A stretch of DNA of 64,000 nucleotides, taken from the NCBI GenBank assembly GCA_965116565.1, contig OZ220699.1, positions 3,038,001 through 3,102,000 of the forward strand. Reading direction: 5' to 3'. The notes under the pieces were generated by a model that saw nothing but the letters and a program-made list of their open reading frames with translations, was not told the DNA's origin and ran no database searches. This document shows positions 12,544-20,145 of the stretch, piece after piece. The first letter of the stretch is position 1. Each line of letters begins with the position of its first letter. A program made the translations under genes and the position numbers. This DNA comes from Bin87 sp965116565 (GTDB taxonomy: Bacteria > Chloroflexota > Dehalococcoidia > Lucifugimonadales > UBA3495).

Positions 12544-14277
12544 TCATCCCTGCCGCTGGCTGATTCGCGCCCAGCTATCCCGCAGCGTCGTCGTCCGGTT
12601 GAACACCGGACCGCCCTCTTTGGAATCGGGATCTGCGCAGAAGTAACCCAACCTCTCGAATTGGAAACGGTCTCCCGGCTCAGCGGCAGCGAGCGCGGGT
12701 TCCGCCATTGCCGTAACCACCTCGAGGGAATCGGGATTGATCAGGTCCACGAAATCATCACCCGACTCTGCTGCCGCTCCCGCGGGGTCAGGGTCGGTGA
12801 ACAGGTTGTCGTAAAGGCGAACCTCGACCTGTGCAGCGTGCTCCGCCGAAACCCAGTGAATCGTCCCTTGCACTCGTCGTCCGTCGGGAGCGTTCCCGCC
12901 GCGGCTATCCGGATCGTAGGTGCAATGCACTTCCACCACGTTGCCGTCCTGGTCCTTCACCACATCCGTACACGTTATGAGGCAGGCGTAGCGCAGCCTC
13001 ACCTCCCGGCCCGGCGCCAGTCGGTAGAACCTGCGAGGCGGGTCCTCCATGAAATCGTCCCGCTCGATGTAGATCTCCCGGCCGAACGGCACGCTCCGTG
13101 TTCCCATGGAGTCGTCCTCGGGATTGTTGACCGCGCTGAAAACCTCGCTTTCTCCCTCCGGGTAGTTGGTGATCACCACCTTCAGGGGATTCAGCACAGC
13201 CATGCGACGCTGAGCACGCCGGTTCAGGTCTTCCCGCAAACAGTGTTCCAGCAGCGCCAGTTCCGTAACCGTATTGCGGCGCGCCACTCCCACCCGCTCG
13301 CACATGTCGCGAATCGACTCCGGCGTATAGCCTCGCCGGCGCAGGGCGCTGAGCGTCGGCATGCGCGGATCGTCCCACCCCGTCACGTGTTCATCTTCCA
13401 CCAACCGCCGCAGCATCCGCTTGCTCATCACCGTGTGCGTCAGGTTCAGTCGGGCAAACTCGATCTGCCGGCTGCGGTAGATTCCCAGCGCCTCCTGGCA
13501 CCAGTCGTACAACGGGCGATGGTCCTCAAACTCCAGGGTGCACAGTGAGTGTGTGATCTCTTCGATGGAGTCTGACAGCGAATGTGCATAGTCGTACATC
13601 GGGTAGATGCACCAGTCGTCGCCCGTGCGGTGGTGTTCGGCGTGCCGGATCCGGTACAGCACCGGGTCGCGCATGTTCAGGTTGGGCGACGCCATGTCGA
13701 TCTTTGCCCGCAGCACGTACTCGCCATCCGCAAACTCTCCGGCGCGCATCCGGCGAAACAGGTCCAGGCTTTCCTCGGCAGGTCGGTTGCGGTCCGGGCT
13801 TTCCCGCCCCGGATCCGTCAGCGTGCCCCGATACTCGCGAATCTCTTCCGCCGTCAGGCTGTCCACGTAGGCGTTGCCGTCCCTGATCAGTTGCTCGGCG
13901 TACTTGTACAGTTCCTCAAAGTAGTCCGACGCGTAGTAGAGGTGCTCGTCCCAGTCGAATCCCAGCCACTTCACGTCCGCCAGGATGGACTCGACGTACT
14001 CGATGTCCTCCCGCGTCGGGTTCGTATCGTCGAACCTCATGTGGCAGCGCGCCCCGGCGTACTGTTCGCCCACCCCAAAATTCAGGCAGATCGACTTGGC
14101 GTGCCCGATGTGCAGGTACCCGTTGGGCTCTGGCGGAAAGCGGGTCACGACCCGCCCGTCGTACGCGCCTGCTTCCCGGTCCTCGGTGATGATGCTGCGG
14201 ATAAAATCGGTGGGTATGTCCCCCGTGGGTGCGGTTTGGCTGTCGCTCATTTCCCTCGCCTGGCTGCCTTCATTCAT
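12544..14277 (-). CDS. glnS: Glutaminyl-tRNA synthetase
   Basis: This class I synthetase charges tRNA(Gln) directly. Signatures are VTRFPPEPNGYLHIGHAKS (HIGH), MRFDDTNPTRE, and VMSKRMLRRLV as the KMSKS loop. The C-terminal beta-barrel anticodon domain (REIYIERDDF, GREVRLRYA, GTIHWVSAEHA) separates it clearly from GluRS. Length is about 577 residues. Two ATG starts are possible, 14277 and 14250 (MSDSQTAP); the latter has GAGGG close upstream. It lies between rluD and gltX on the same strand. GlnRS is patchy among bacteria outside proteobacteria, so horizontal acquisition is plausible but not shown here. Confidence 0.94.
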   Translation of the reverse strand: MNEGSQAREMSDSQTAPTGDIPTDFIRSIITEDREAGAYDGRVVTRFPPEPNGYLHIGHAKSICLNFGVGEQYAGARCHMRFDDTNPTREDIEYVESILADVKWLGFDWDEHLYYASDYFEELYKYAEQLIRDGNAYVDSLTAEEIREYRGTLTDPGRESPDRNRPAEESLDLFRRMRAGEFADGEYVLRAKIDMASPNLNMRDPVLYRIRHAEHHRTGDDWCIYPMYDYAHSLSDSIEEITHSLCTLEFEDHRPLYDWCQEALGIYRSRQIEFARLNLTHTVMSKRMLRRLVEDEHVTGWDDPRMPTLSALRRRGYTPESIRDMCERVGVARRNTVTELALLEHCLREDLNRRAQRRMAVLNPLKVVITNYPEGESEVFSAVNNPEDDSMGTRSVPFGREIYIERDDFMEDPPRRFYRLAPGREVRLRYACLITCTDVVKDQDGNVVEVHCTYDPDSRGGNAPDGRRVQGTIHWVSAEHAAQVEVRLYDNLFTDPDPAGAAAESGDDFVDLINPDSLEVVTAMAEPALAAAEPGDRFQFERLGYFCADPDSKEGGPVFNRTTTLRDSWARISQRQG

Positions 14278-14302
14278 CAATCAGCGTGGCCACTTACAGA
14301 GA

Positions 14303-15259
14303 TTATAGCGCACCACCGTTCCGGATTGTGTCTATGACGGTCTCCAACTCGGGTGGCAGCGCCGCCCGGTGCTCCATCCAGATGCCCGTTGACGGATGCC
14401 GAAATCCCAGACGCGCCGCGTGCAGGAACTGGCGGTCCAGCAGCGGGCTCGCCGCGCCATAGACCTCGTCGCCGAATACCGGGTACCCCAGGTAAGACAT
14501 GTGCACCCGTATCTGGTGCGTTCGTCCCGTCTCCAGCCGTACCGCCAGCAGCGTGTGCCCACTCAGAATTTCGACCGTTCCGTAGTGGGTGCGCGCTTCT
14601 CGTCCCCCGAGGTTCACCGCCATCCGCTGCCGGTGCCTCGGGTCGCGGCCTATGGGCGCGTCAATGGTGCCCGCTTCTGGCGTCACCAGCCCCACCGACA
14701 GCGCGGCATATTCTTTCATCGTCTCCCGCCTCATCATCTGCTCGGTGAGATTCTGGTGCGCCAACTGTGTCTTCGCAACCACCAGCAGACCCGAGGTGTC
14801 CCGGTCCAGCCGGTGTACGATACCGGGGCGCAGCTCGCCTCCAATCCCCCGTATATCGGGGCACCGCGCCAGCAGCGCGTTGACCAGCGTCCCGTCCGGA
14901 TGCCCCGGACCGGGATGCACCGGCAGGCCCGCCGGCTTATCCACTACGACTACCTCGCAGTCCTCGTATGCCACCGTAATCGGAATGTCCTGCGGAATCA
15001 GGTCCTCCGGCGCCCGGGCCGGCGGCACGCACACCTTGATCGCGTCTCCGGGCCTCACCCGCTGTGCCGGTCGCGCCGCGCCGCCGTTCACGGTGATGTA
15101 ACCCTCCGTCGTCAGGCTCTGCAGCCGGCTCCGAGATAATCCCACACCCGCAATTTCGGACCGACCTGCCAGCCACGCATCCAGCCGCGTCGGGCCGGCG
15201 CTTTCCTCGACCACGAACGCGTACTCGAACTCAACGGCGATGGTTGCGTCTGCCGTCAC
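14303..15259 (-). CDS. rluD: RluD-type 23S rRNA pseudouridine synthase
   Basis: The RluA/RluD family converts uridines to pseudouridine in large-subunit rRNA. An N-terminal S4 domain (TRLDAWLAGR ... SRSRLQSLTTEGYITVNG) precedes the catalytic domain, with YEDCEVVVVDKPAGLPVHPG, the catalytic-Asp motif GIVHRLDRDTSGLLVVAK, and LETGRTHQIRVHM. The exact target site cannot be told from sequence. I choose the GTG at 15259 because it overlaps the lspA stop as GTGA, a usual sign of translational coupling; an upstream in-frame start would run deep into lspA. Resulting length is 318 residues, normal for the family. Confidence 0.92.
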   Translation of the reverse strand: MTADATIAVEFEYAFVVEESAGPTRLDAWLAGRSEIAGVGLSRSRLQSLTTEGYITVNGGAARPAQRVRPGDAIKVCVPPARAPEDLIPQDIPITVAYEDCEVVVVDKPAGLPVHPGPGHPDGTLVNALLARCPDIRGIGGELRPGIVHRLDRDTSGLLVVAKTQLAHQNLTEQMMRRETMKEYAALSVGLVTPEAGTIDAPIGRDPRHRQRMAVNLGGREARTHYGTVEILSGHTLLAVRLETGRTHQIRVHMSYLGYPVFGDEVYGAASPLLDRQFLHAARLGFRHPSTGIWMEHRAALPPELETVIDTIRNGGAL

Positions 15260-15906
15260 GGCGCCCGCTCCTCGGTCGGTAGAATACGTTCGCGTACCCC
15301 GCAATCCGCGCATCGCGCGCCGTTCGACAGCGCGATCATGGGCCCGTCGCAAACGGGACAAAAGCTTTCACTCCCTCGCGGTTGATGGGCATGGGTCGGG
15401 GCGAGGGTGGTCTCCGGCGCTGTCCCGCCTCCGGTCTCCCGCCGCATGATCAGCAACCAGCCCATCATGACCAGTCCCACGACGATCGCCGAGTCCGCCA
15501 GGTTGAACACTGGCCATGGCCCCACGTCTATGAAATCGGTGACGTGCCCCTGGTGGATCCGGTCAATGAGGTTGCCCAGCGCCCCTCCCAGCATCAACGC
15601 GATGCTGACCCGCAGCAGGTGCGTCGGCCTTTCCTGGCTCTGATAGATGTACGCCAGCACCAACACACCCACCAGCGAAACAAAAAGCAGCGGCAGATTC
15701 TGGTCCTGGAACAGGCCGAACGCGCTGCCCGTGTTGTGCACGTGCGTAAACCGGAACAGGCCGGTCGTCGGCCACGAATGATGCCATTCCAGGGTTTGCC
15801 GGACCACGAACTTGGTTAGTTGGTCCAGCGCCAGCGCCAGGGCCGCGAGTTGAAGCAGAGTCCAGTCCCGATATATCGGGGTGCGGCCTTTGATGAATTG
15901 GAGCAT
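15256..15906 (-). CDS. lspA: Lipoprotein signal peptidase II with C-terminal zinc ribbon
   Basis: This inner-membrane aspartyl protease cleaves lipoprotein signal peptides. Four membrane helices, the NTGSAFGLF block, the first catalytic Asp in GGALGNLIDR and the second in FNLADSAI are all present. The protein is 216 residues against about 160-170 usual. The extra ~50 residues after the last helix contain two CxxC pairs (Cys183/186 and Cys199/202, CPVCDGP ... CADCG), a zinc-ribbon pattern on the cytoplasmic side. It follows the hydrolase by 2 bp and overlaps rluD by 4 bp. The predicted lipoprotein binding proteins elsewhere in the window are obvious substrates. Confidence 0.94.
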   Translation of the reverse strand: MLQFIKGRTPIYRDWTLLQLAALALALDQLTKFVVRQTLEWHHSWPTTGLFRFTHVHNTGSAFGLFQDQNLPLLFVSLVGVLVLAYIYQSQERPTHLLRVSIALMLGGALGNLIDRIHQGHVTDFIDVGPWPVFNLADSAIVVGLVMMGWLLIMRRETGGGTAPETTLAPTHAHQPRGSESFCPVCDGPMIALSNGARCADCGVRERILPTEERAP

Positions 15907-15908
15907 CG

Positions 15909-16553
15909 CTAGGGGGTGGCCAAATGCCTCAGGAAGAAATCCACCACCGTCTCGGCCATCTCGCGTTCCTGACCCACCCAGAAGTGGTCCGCAGCCGGCA
16001 CCACGTGATACTCGGCGGGCGGATCAAATTTCGCCAATTGCTCTTCCGAGCCCTCGGCGGCAACCAGACGGTCCCGCCCCCCGGTTATGATCAACCGCGG
16101 CGTCTTGTCTTTCTGCAGCGGACTGTCCGTGATCGCCTCGATGGACGGCGCGACCAGCGCAATCGCCTTGGGTTTCTTGTAAAGCTGCTTGTGATCGCAG
16201 ATCACCCGAGTGCTGAACGAGTATCCGCCCAGTCCGATTCGGTCGTCATCCACGTCGGGCAGGGCGCCCAGAAAGTCCATCGCCACCAGCGTCTCCTGGT
16301 GCTCCTTCTCTCCCTCCGCGTGTTCGCCCTGGCTGTTGCCGACCCCGCGGAAGTTGAACCTCAACGACGCAATCCCCGCCTCCGCCAGCCCGAAAGTCAC
16401 CGCCACCACCACGTTGTTGTCCATGTTCCCACCCCTCAGGGGATGGGGGTGGCACATCACCACGCCCGGAAACGGCCCCTCGCCATCCGGCAGTGCGATT
16501 ATCCCTTCGAGGGTCAATCCCTTGGTTATGAAGCTCACCGCGCTCTGCCGCAT
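15909..16553 (-). CDS. Alpha/beta hydrolase, COG2945-like
   Basis: This is a cytosolic alpha/beta-fold hydrolase of the small dienelactone-hydrolase/COG2945 type. The oxyanion region reads MCHPHPLRGGNMDN, followed by RFNFRGVGNSQG. The nucleophile elbow is GGYSFST (Ser in GYSFS rather than strict GxSxG), the acid is in GGRDRLV, and the His in PAADHFW. The ATG at 16553 has an excellent GGGAGG six bases upstream; an earlier in-frame start lacks this. It heads a tight minus-strand operon and is 2 bp from lspA. The natural substrate is unknown. Confidence 0.85.
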   Translation of the reverse strand: MRQSAVSFITKGLTLEGIIALPDGEGPFPGVVMCHPHPLRGGNMDNNVVVAVTFGLAEAGIASLRFNFRGVGNSQGEHAEGEKEHQETLVAMDFLGALPDVDDDRIGLGGYSFSTRVICDHKQLYKKPKAIALVAPSIEAITDSPLQKDKTPRLIITGGRDRLVAAEGSEEQLAKFDPPAEYHVVPAADHFWVGQEREMAETVVDFFLRHLATP

Positions 16554-16620
16554 GATGTCCTCCCAATGCGATCGAATCGTGCCGATTATCATAGCAGGTT
16601 TGCCCCCGGCCGGCCCGGTA

Positions 16621-16647
16621 GTGCGGCCGCACTGTTGGTGCTAGAAT
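16621..16647 (+). promoter_or_regulatory. Putative promoter/operator upstream of threonine aldolase
   Basis: The extended -10-like GTGCTAGAAT (16638-16647) lies 45 bp before the ATG. Just upstream, GTGCGGCCGCAC (16621-16632) is a perfect 12-bp palindrome where a repressor could bind between -35 and -10. The -35 hexamer itself is poor. Confidence 0.4.
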
Positions 16648-16692
16648 GACGCCCATCACCTCGAACCCAACAACTGCCCACCAGGAGGCAAC

Positions 16693-17751
16693 ATGGCTGC
16701 AATTGACCTGCGGAGCGACACCATCACCCACCCCACCGACGACATGCGCCGGGCCATGGCGTCGGCGGACGTCGGTGACGACGTCTTCGGCGAAGACCCC
16801 ACCATCAACGCTCTACAGGAACGCGCCGCCGAAATGATGGGACAGGAAGCCGGACTGCTAACCGCCAGCGGCACCATGAGCAACCTCATCGCAGCCTTGA
16901 CCTGGTGCAGCCGCGGCGACGAGATGATCATGGGTCAGGAAGCCCACATGTTCTGGAATGAGTCCGGCGGCCCCACTGCCCTCTCCGGCGCCCAGGTCCG
17001 CCTCGTGCCCAACGAACCCAACGGCAGGATTTCCGCTCAGGACGTCCAGGCCGCCGTCCGCGACGCCTCCAACATCCATGTGCCGGCCACCACTCTCGTC
17101 TGCCTCGAAAACACCCACAACCGCTGCAGCGGTGGCGTCATGACCCCCCAGGACACCAGGGAAGTCGTCGATGTCGCCCACGCCGCCGGCGCTGCCGTTC
17201 ATTTGGACGGAGCGCGCATTTTCAACGCCGCAGTGGCGCTCGAAGTCCCCGCTTCGGAACTCACCAAGGATGTCGACGACGTGAGTTTCTGCCTCTCCAA
17301 GGCCCTGTCCTGCCCTGTGGGCTCCGTCCTCTGCGGCTCCCAGGAGTTCATCACCCGCGCCCGCAAGTGGCGCAAGATGGTGGGCGGCGGTATGCGCCAG
17401 GCCGGCGTCCTCGCCGCTGCCGGTCTCGTCGCCCTCGACACCATGGTAGAACGCCTCGCCGATGACCACGCCAACGCCCGCCGCCTCGCCGCCGGCATCG
17501 CCAACATCGACGGCCTTACTGTGGACCCCGACAGCATCCACACCAACATCGTCATATTTGAGGTCGACCGAGACAAGGTCGGCGAGGCCCGCGAGGTCAT
17601 CGCCGCTCTCCGTGAAGACGGCGTCCTCGTCAGCCACAGCCGCGAGCAATCCCTGCGCATGGTAACCCACCGCCACATCTCATCAACCGACGTGGACGAA
17701 GCCCTGTCCCGCATCAACGGCACCGTCAGGCGTCTCGCCACTTCCGCCTGA
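16693..17751 (+). CDS. ltaE: Low-specificity threonine aldolase
   Basis: This PLP enzyme splits L-threonine or allo-threonine to glycine and acetaldehyde. It begins IDLRSDTITHPT and continues with DVGDDVFGEDPT, the ENTHNRCSGG block, the PLP-phosphate-side VHLDGARIFNAA, and the Schiff-base lysine in FCLSKALSCPVGS. The length of 352 residues is typical. AGGAGG stands seven bases before the ATG. It is divergent from the hydrolase-lspA operon, with a likely promoter at 16638-16647. A monocistronic transcript is likely, since a repeat hairpin follows its stop. Confidence 0.93.
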   Translation: MAAIDLRSDTITHPTDDMRRAMASADVGDDVFGEDPTINALQERAAEMMGQEAGLLTASGTMSNLIAALTWCSRGDEMIMGQEAHMFWNESGGPTALSGAQVRLVPNEPNGRISAQDVQAAVRDASNIHVPATTLVCLENTHNRCSGGVMTPQDTREVVDVAHAAGAAVHLDGARIFNAAVALEVPASELTKDVDDVSFCLSKALSCPVGSVLCGSQEFITRARKWRKMVGGGMRQAGVLAAAGLVALDTMVERLADDHANARRLAAGIANIDGLTVDPDSIHTNIVIFEVDRDKVGEAREVIAALREDGVLVSHSREQSLRMVTHRHISSTDVDEALSRINGTVRRLATSA

Positions 17752-17766
17752 AGGTTGTCTGAAAAC

Positions 17767-17806
17767 TCCCTCTTCCCTGCCGGAAGAGGGTTGGTGTGAG
17801 GGGGAC
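17767..17806 (+). repeat. Dispersed hairpin repeat (CCCTCTTCC type)
   Basis: CCCTCTTCC pairs with GGAAGAGGG around a 4-5 nt loop, followed by TTGGTGTGAGGGGGA. A related copy lies inside the HEPN-like gene at 28617-28655. Here it is between ltaE and the next gene. Confidence 0.6.
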
Positions 17807-17874
17807 TATCCACAGTTCCATTCGGCTCCCGCAACAAACAGCCACCTTCGCGACCACCCCTTGGGGGATTCAAC

Positions 17875-18465
17875 ATGGCTGAGTTCACCATCAACCGCGA
17901 CACCACCGCTCTGCTCATTGCAGACTTCTACGCCGATGCCATGGGCAACCTGCCCCACGCTGTTGAGCGTGGCGTCGTCGCGCGCACTGCCGGCTTGCAG
18001 GCCGCAGCCCGCGACGAAGGGTTGATGGTGTGCTACTGCGCCACCGTGTTCCGTCCCGGATACCCCGAAATCAGTGAGCGAAACAAGACGTTCAGCGCCC
18101 GCAAAGCTTCCGGCCAGCCCGCCGTATTCGATCCGTTGGCAGTGATACACCCGGACGTCCTCCCCCGCGAAGGCGAGGTTGTCGTGGGCAAACACCGTGT
18201 CAATGCCCTCTTCGGCACGGGCCTCGACGTCGCGCTCACCGGCAACAACATCGACACCATCATCCTGCTCGGCTACGCCACCAGCGGCGTGGTCCTGTCC
18301 ACCACCCGCTTCGCCGCCGACCGGGACTACCGGCTCTACGTCGTCGAGGACTGCTGCGCCGACAGCGAGCCCGACGTCCACGATTTCCTCATCACCCGCA
18401 TCCTCAACCGCCAGGCCGACATCGTGACGGCGGACGAGGCGGTCGCTGCCATACGCGGTGGTTGA
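17875..18465 (+). CDS. Isochorismatase-fold cysteine-hydrolase family protein without the cysteine
   Basis: The fold is that of the isochorismatase/nicotinamidase superfamily. The first catalytic Asp is visible in ALLIADFYADA and the Lys in VVGKHRVNALFGT. Where active hydrolases have a cysteine (GxxTxxCVxxTxR), this protein reads GYATSGVVLSTTR, with Val in the Cys position. A subclass ending ADxDYRLxVxxDCCAD, as here, is common among uncharacterised members. It could still act by an Asp/Lys mechanism as isochorismatases do, or bind rather than hydrolyse. There is no entABC-type context. Start at the ATG after a purine-rich leader; 196 residues is the usual size. Confidence 0.85.
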   Translation: MAEFTINRDTTALLIADFYADAMGNLPHAVERGVVARTAGLQAAARDEGLMVCYCATVFRPGYPEISERNKTFSARKASGQPAVFDPLAVIHPDVLPREGEVVVGKHRVNALFGTGLDVALTGNNIDTIILLGYATSGVVLSTTRFAADRDYRLYVVEDCCADSEPDVHDFLITRILNRQADIVTADEAVAAIRGG

Positions 18466-18523
18466 ACCCGTATCCCAACCACCCGCGTCGCCCCGCCGGC
18501 CGTCGTAATCTGGATTGTCGCCG

Positions 18524-19453
18524 ATGCTACGTCGCTCATCATCGCCCGCCGCCGAAATCGCGGTATCCATTGGTTCCAGTCCTCTGTATCCCGGCGACCT
18601 CGTGGACGCCGAAATCGCGGTGACCCCAATAACATCGTTCGTGGCCTCCGTTGGCTACGTCCGTTTGAGCCAGACCGAATTGCTGCGGATCGATTCTGCG
18701 CGCGACGCCGTACCCCAGATGATGGCCGGCCGCAGAACGAGGTCCCGTTTCGGTGCCCCGGAACACCTGGACCACGTGTTTCTCGAAGACACTCAGTTGG
18801 AGGTCGGGGTGGTCCGAAAGTATCCCGTCCAGATTCGGCTCCCCGTCCCGGCCCCTCCCACCGTCAAAGCGAAATATGCTCAGATCACCTGGAGGTTGAC
18901 CGCGTCCATTCTGGCCAAGTCTGACTGGATACCCAACCGCGAGGGTTTATTGGCCAACCTCACGTTGGGCCGCGTCGGCGAGAGCACCCAGGAACTGGTC
19001 GTGTTCGCCCGCCCCGACGCAGCCCACATCGGCGGCGAACGACTCGCTGACAAACCCGCTGCCACCCGCACGTTCCGCCACGCCAACCTCGATCTGTCGC
19101 TGAACTCGGGCCTGTTTCCCAACGGAGGCGTCATCGAGGGCGATCTGTCGGTCGAGACCCGAAGAGACATCAAGGCTCGCGAGTTGCGGGTTGAACTGGT
19201 GCGTTGGGAACGCTCGGGCAACAAGCAGGCTCGCGTCGTGGAAAGTCGCCATGTGTTGCAACGCCCTGCCGTACAGGCTGCCGAAGAGCAAACCAACTGG
19301 GCCTTCCGCTTGCCCGTCCCGGACCGTTTGATGCCATCCGTGCTCGGCCAGCATACCTTCGTTGGATGGCAGGTACGCGCTGTCGTGGATCGCGCCCTGC
19401 GCCCCAACCTCAGCGTGTCCCAACTGGTGCAGGTTTACACGTCCCCGCAATAG
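18524..19453 (+). CDS. Arrestin-like beta-sandwich protein
   Basis: I do not recognise a named family with certainty. The 309-residue protein is rich in alternating beta-strand segments and seems to contain two similar halves: an N-terminal one around SPLYPGDLVDAEIAVTPIT and a second around GVIEGDLSVETRRDIKARE followed by LRVELVRWE. This pattern resembles arrestin/Spo0M-type folds, which act as cytosolic adaptor or sporulation-control proteins. No signal peptide or membrane helix is seen. The start could be TTG at 18515 or ATG at 18524. It follows the isochorismatase-like gene by about 60 bp on the same strand. Confidence 0.6.
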   Translation: MLRRSSSPAAEIAVSIGSSPLYPGDLVDAEIAVTPITSFVASVGYVRLSQTELLRIDSARDAVPQMMAGRRTRSRFGAPEHLDHVFLEDTQLEVGVVRKYPVQIRLPVPAPPTVKAKYAQITWRLTASILAKSDWIPNREGLLANLTLGRVGESTQELVVFARPDAAHIGGERLADKPAATRTFRHANLDLSLNSGLFPNGGVIEGDLSVETRRDIKARELRVELVRWERSGNKQARVVESRHVLQRPAVQAAEEQTNWAFRLPVPDRLMPSVLGQHTFVGWQVRAVVDRALRPNLSVSQLVQVYTSPQ

Positions 19454-19548
19454 CGCCGACGGCGCTGGAGATGGCGACCGAGCTAATCTCCGCCGGCCTC
19501 GCCTGAATCATTGTCATGTCGTACGCCGTCCCCATCTGGGCAATTTAG

Positions 19549-20145
19549 ATGGTCGCAAAAATTCGACTCGCCACCGAATCCGACGCCGCGCAAATCTTGG
19601 ACATCTACGCCCCGGTGGTGCGCGAAACCGCCATTTCTTTCGAGTGGGAACCCCCTTCGGTGGACGAAATACGGGACCGGATGCGCCGCGTGTTGGAAAT
19701 GCTCCCCTGGCTCGTGTGCGACGTCGATGGCCGGATCGCCGGTTACGCCTACGCCAGCCCTTTCAAGACCCGCGCCGGATATCGCTGGTCCTGTGAACTG
19801 ACCGTGTATGTAGCTCCCGAGTTTCATCGGTGCGGCGTTGCCCGGGCTTTGTACGGCGCCCTCCTGCCCTGCCTCGCCGCATTGGGCTACCACGTCGCTG
19901 TCGCCGTGATCACCATACCCAACCCGGCCAGCGTCGGCCTCCATGAATCCATCGGCATGCGTCGCGTCGGTACCTTCGAGGCCATCGGCCACAAGTTCGG
20001 CCAATGGCTGGACGACGGCGTGTGGCAGATGGAACTCGGCCCGCCCCCGGACTCGCCGGCGCCGCCCGTACCGTTCCATGATCTCGTGGAGACCCAGGTC
20101 TTGCAGAACGCCCTCGACTCGGGTTCAAACTTCTTGCGGATCTAG
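19549..20145 (+). CDS. GNAT N-acetyltransferase, phosphinothricin-acetyltransferase-like
   Basis: This is a single-domain acetyl-CoA-dependent N-acetyltransferase of the Pat/MddA group, which acetylates small amino-acid-like amines such as methionine sulfone or phosphinothricin. Typical blocks are IRLATESDAAQILDIYAPVV, TAISFEWEPPS, GYAYASPFKTRAGYRWSCE, the acetyl-CoA loop around YVAPEFHRCGVARALY, and NPASVGLHESIGMRRVGTFE. A roughly 25-residue C-terminal tail exceeds the usual ~175-residue length. Its stop overlaps the convergent rarA stop by 4 bp (CTAG). The true acceptor is not predictable. Confidence 0.88.
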   Translation: MVAKIRLATESDAAQILDIYAPVVRETAISFEWEPPSVDEIRDRMRRVLEMLPWLVCDVDGRIAGYAYASPFKTRAGYRWSCELTVYVAPEFHRCGVARALYGALLPCLAALGYHVAVAVITIPNPASVGLHESIGMRRVGTFEAIGHKFGQWLDDGVWQMELGPPPDSPAPPVPFHDLVETQVLQNALDSGSNFLRI

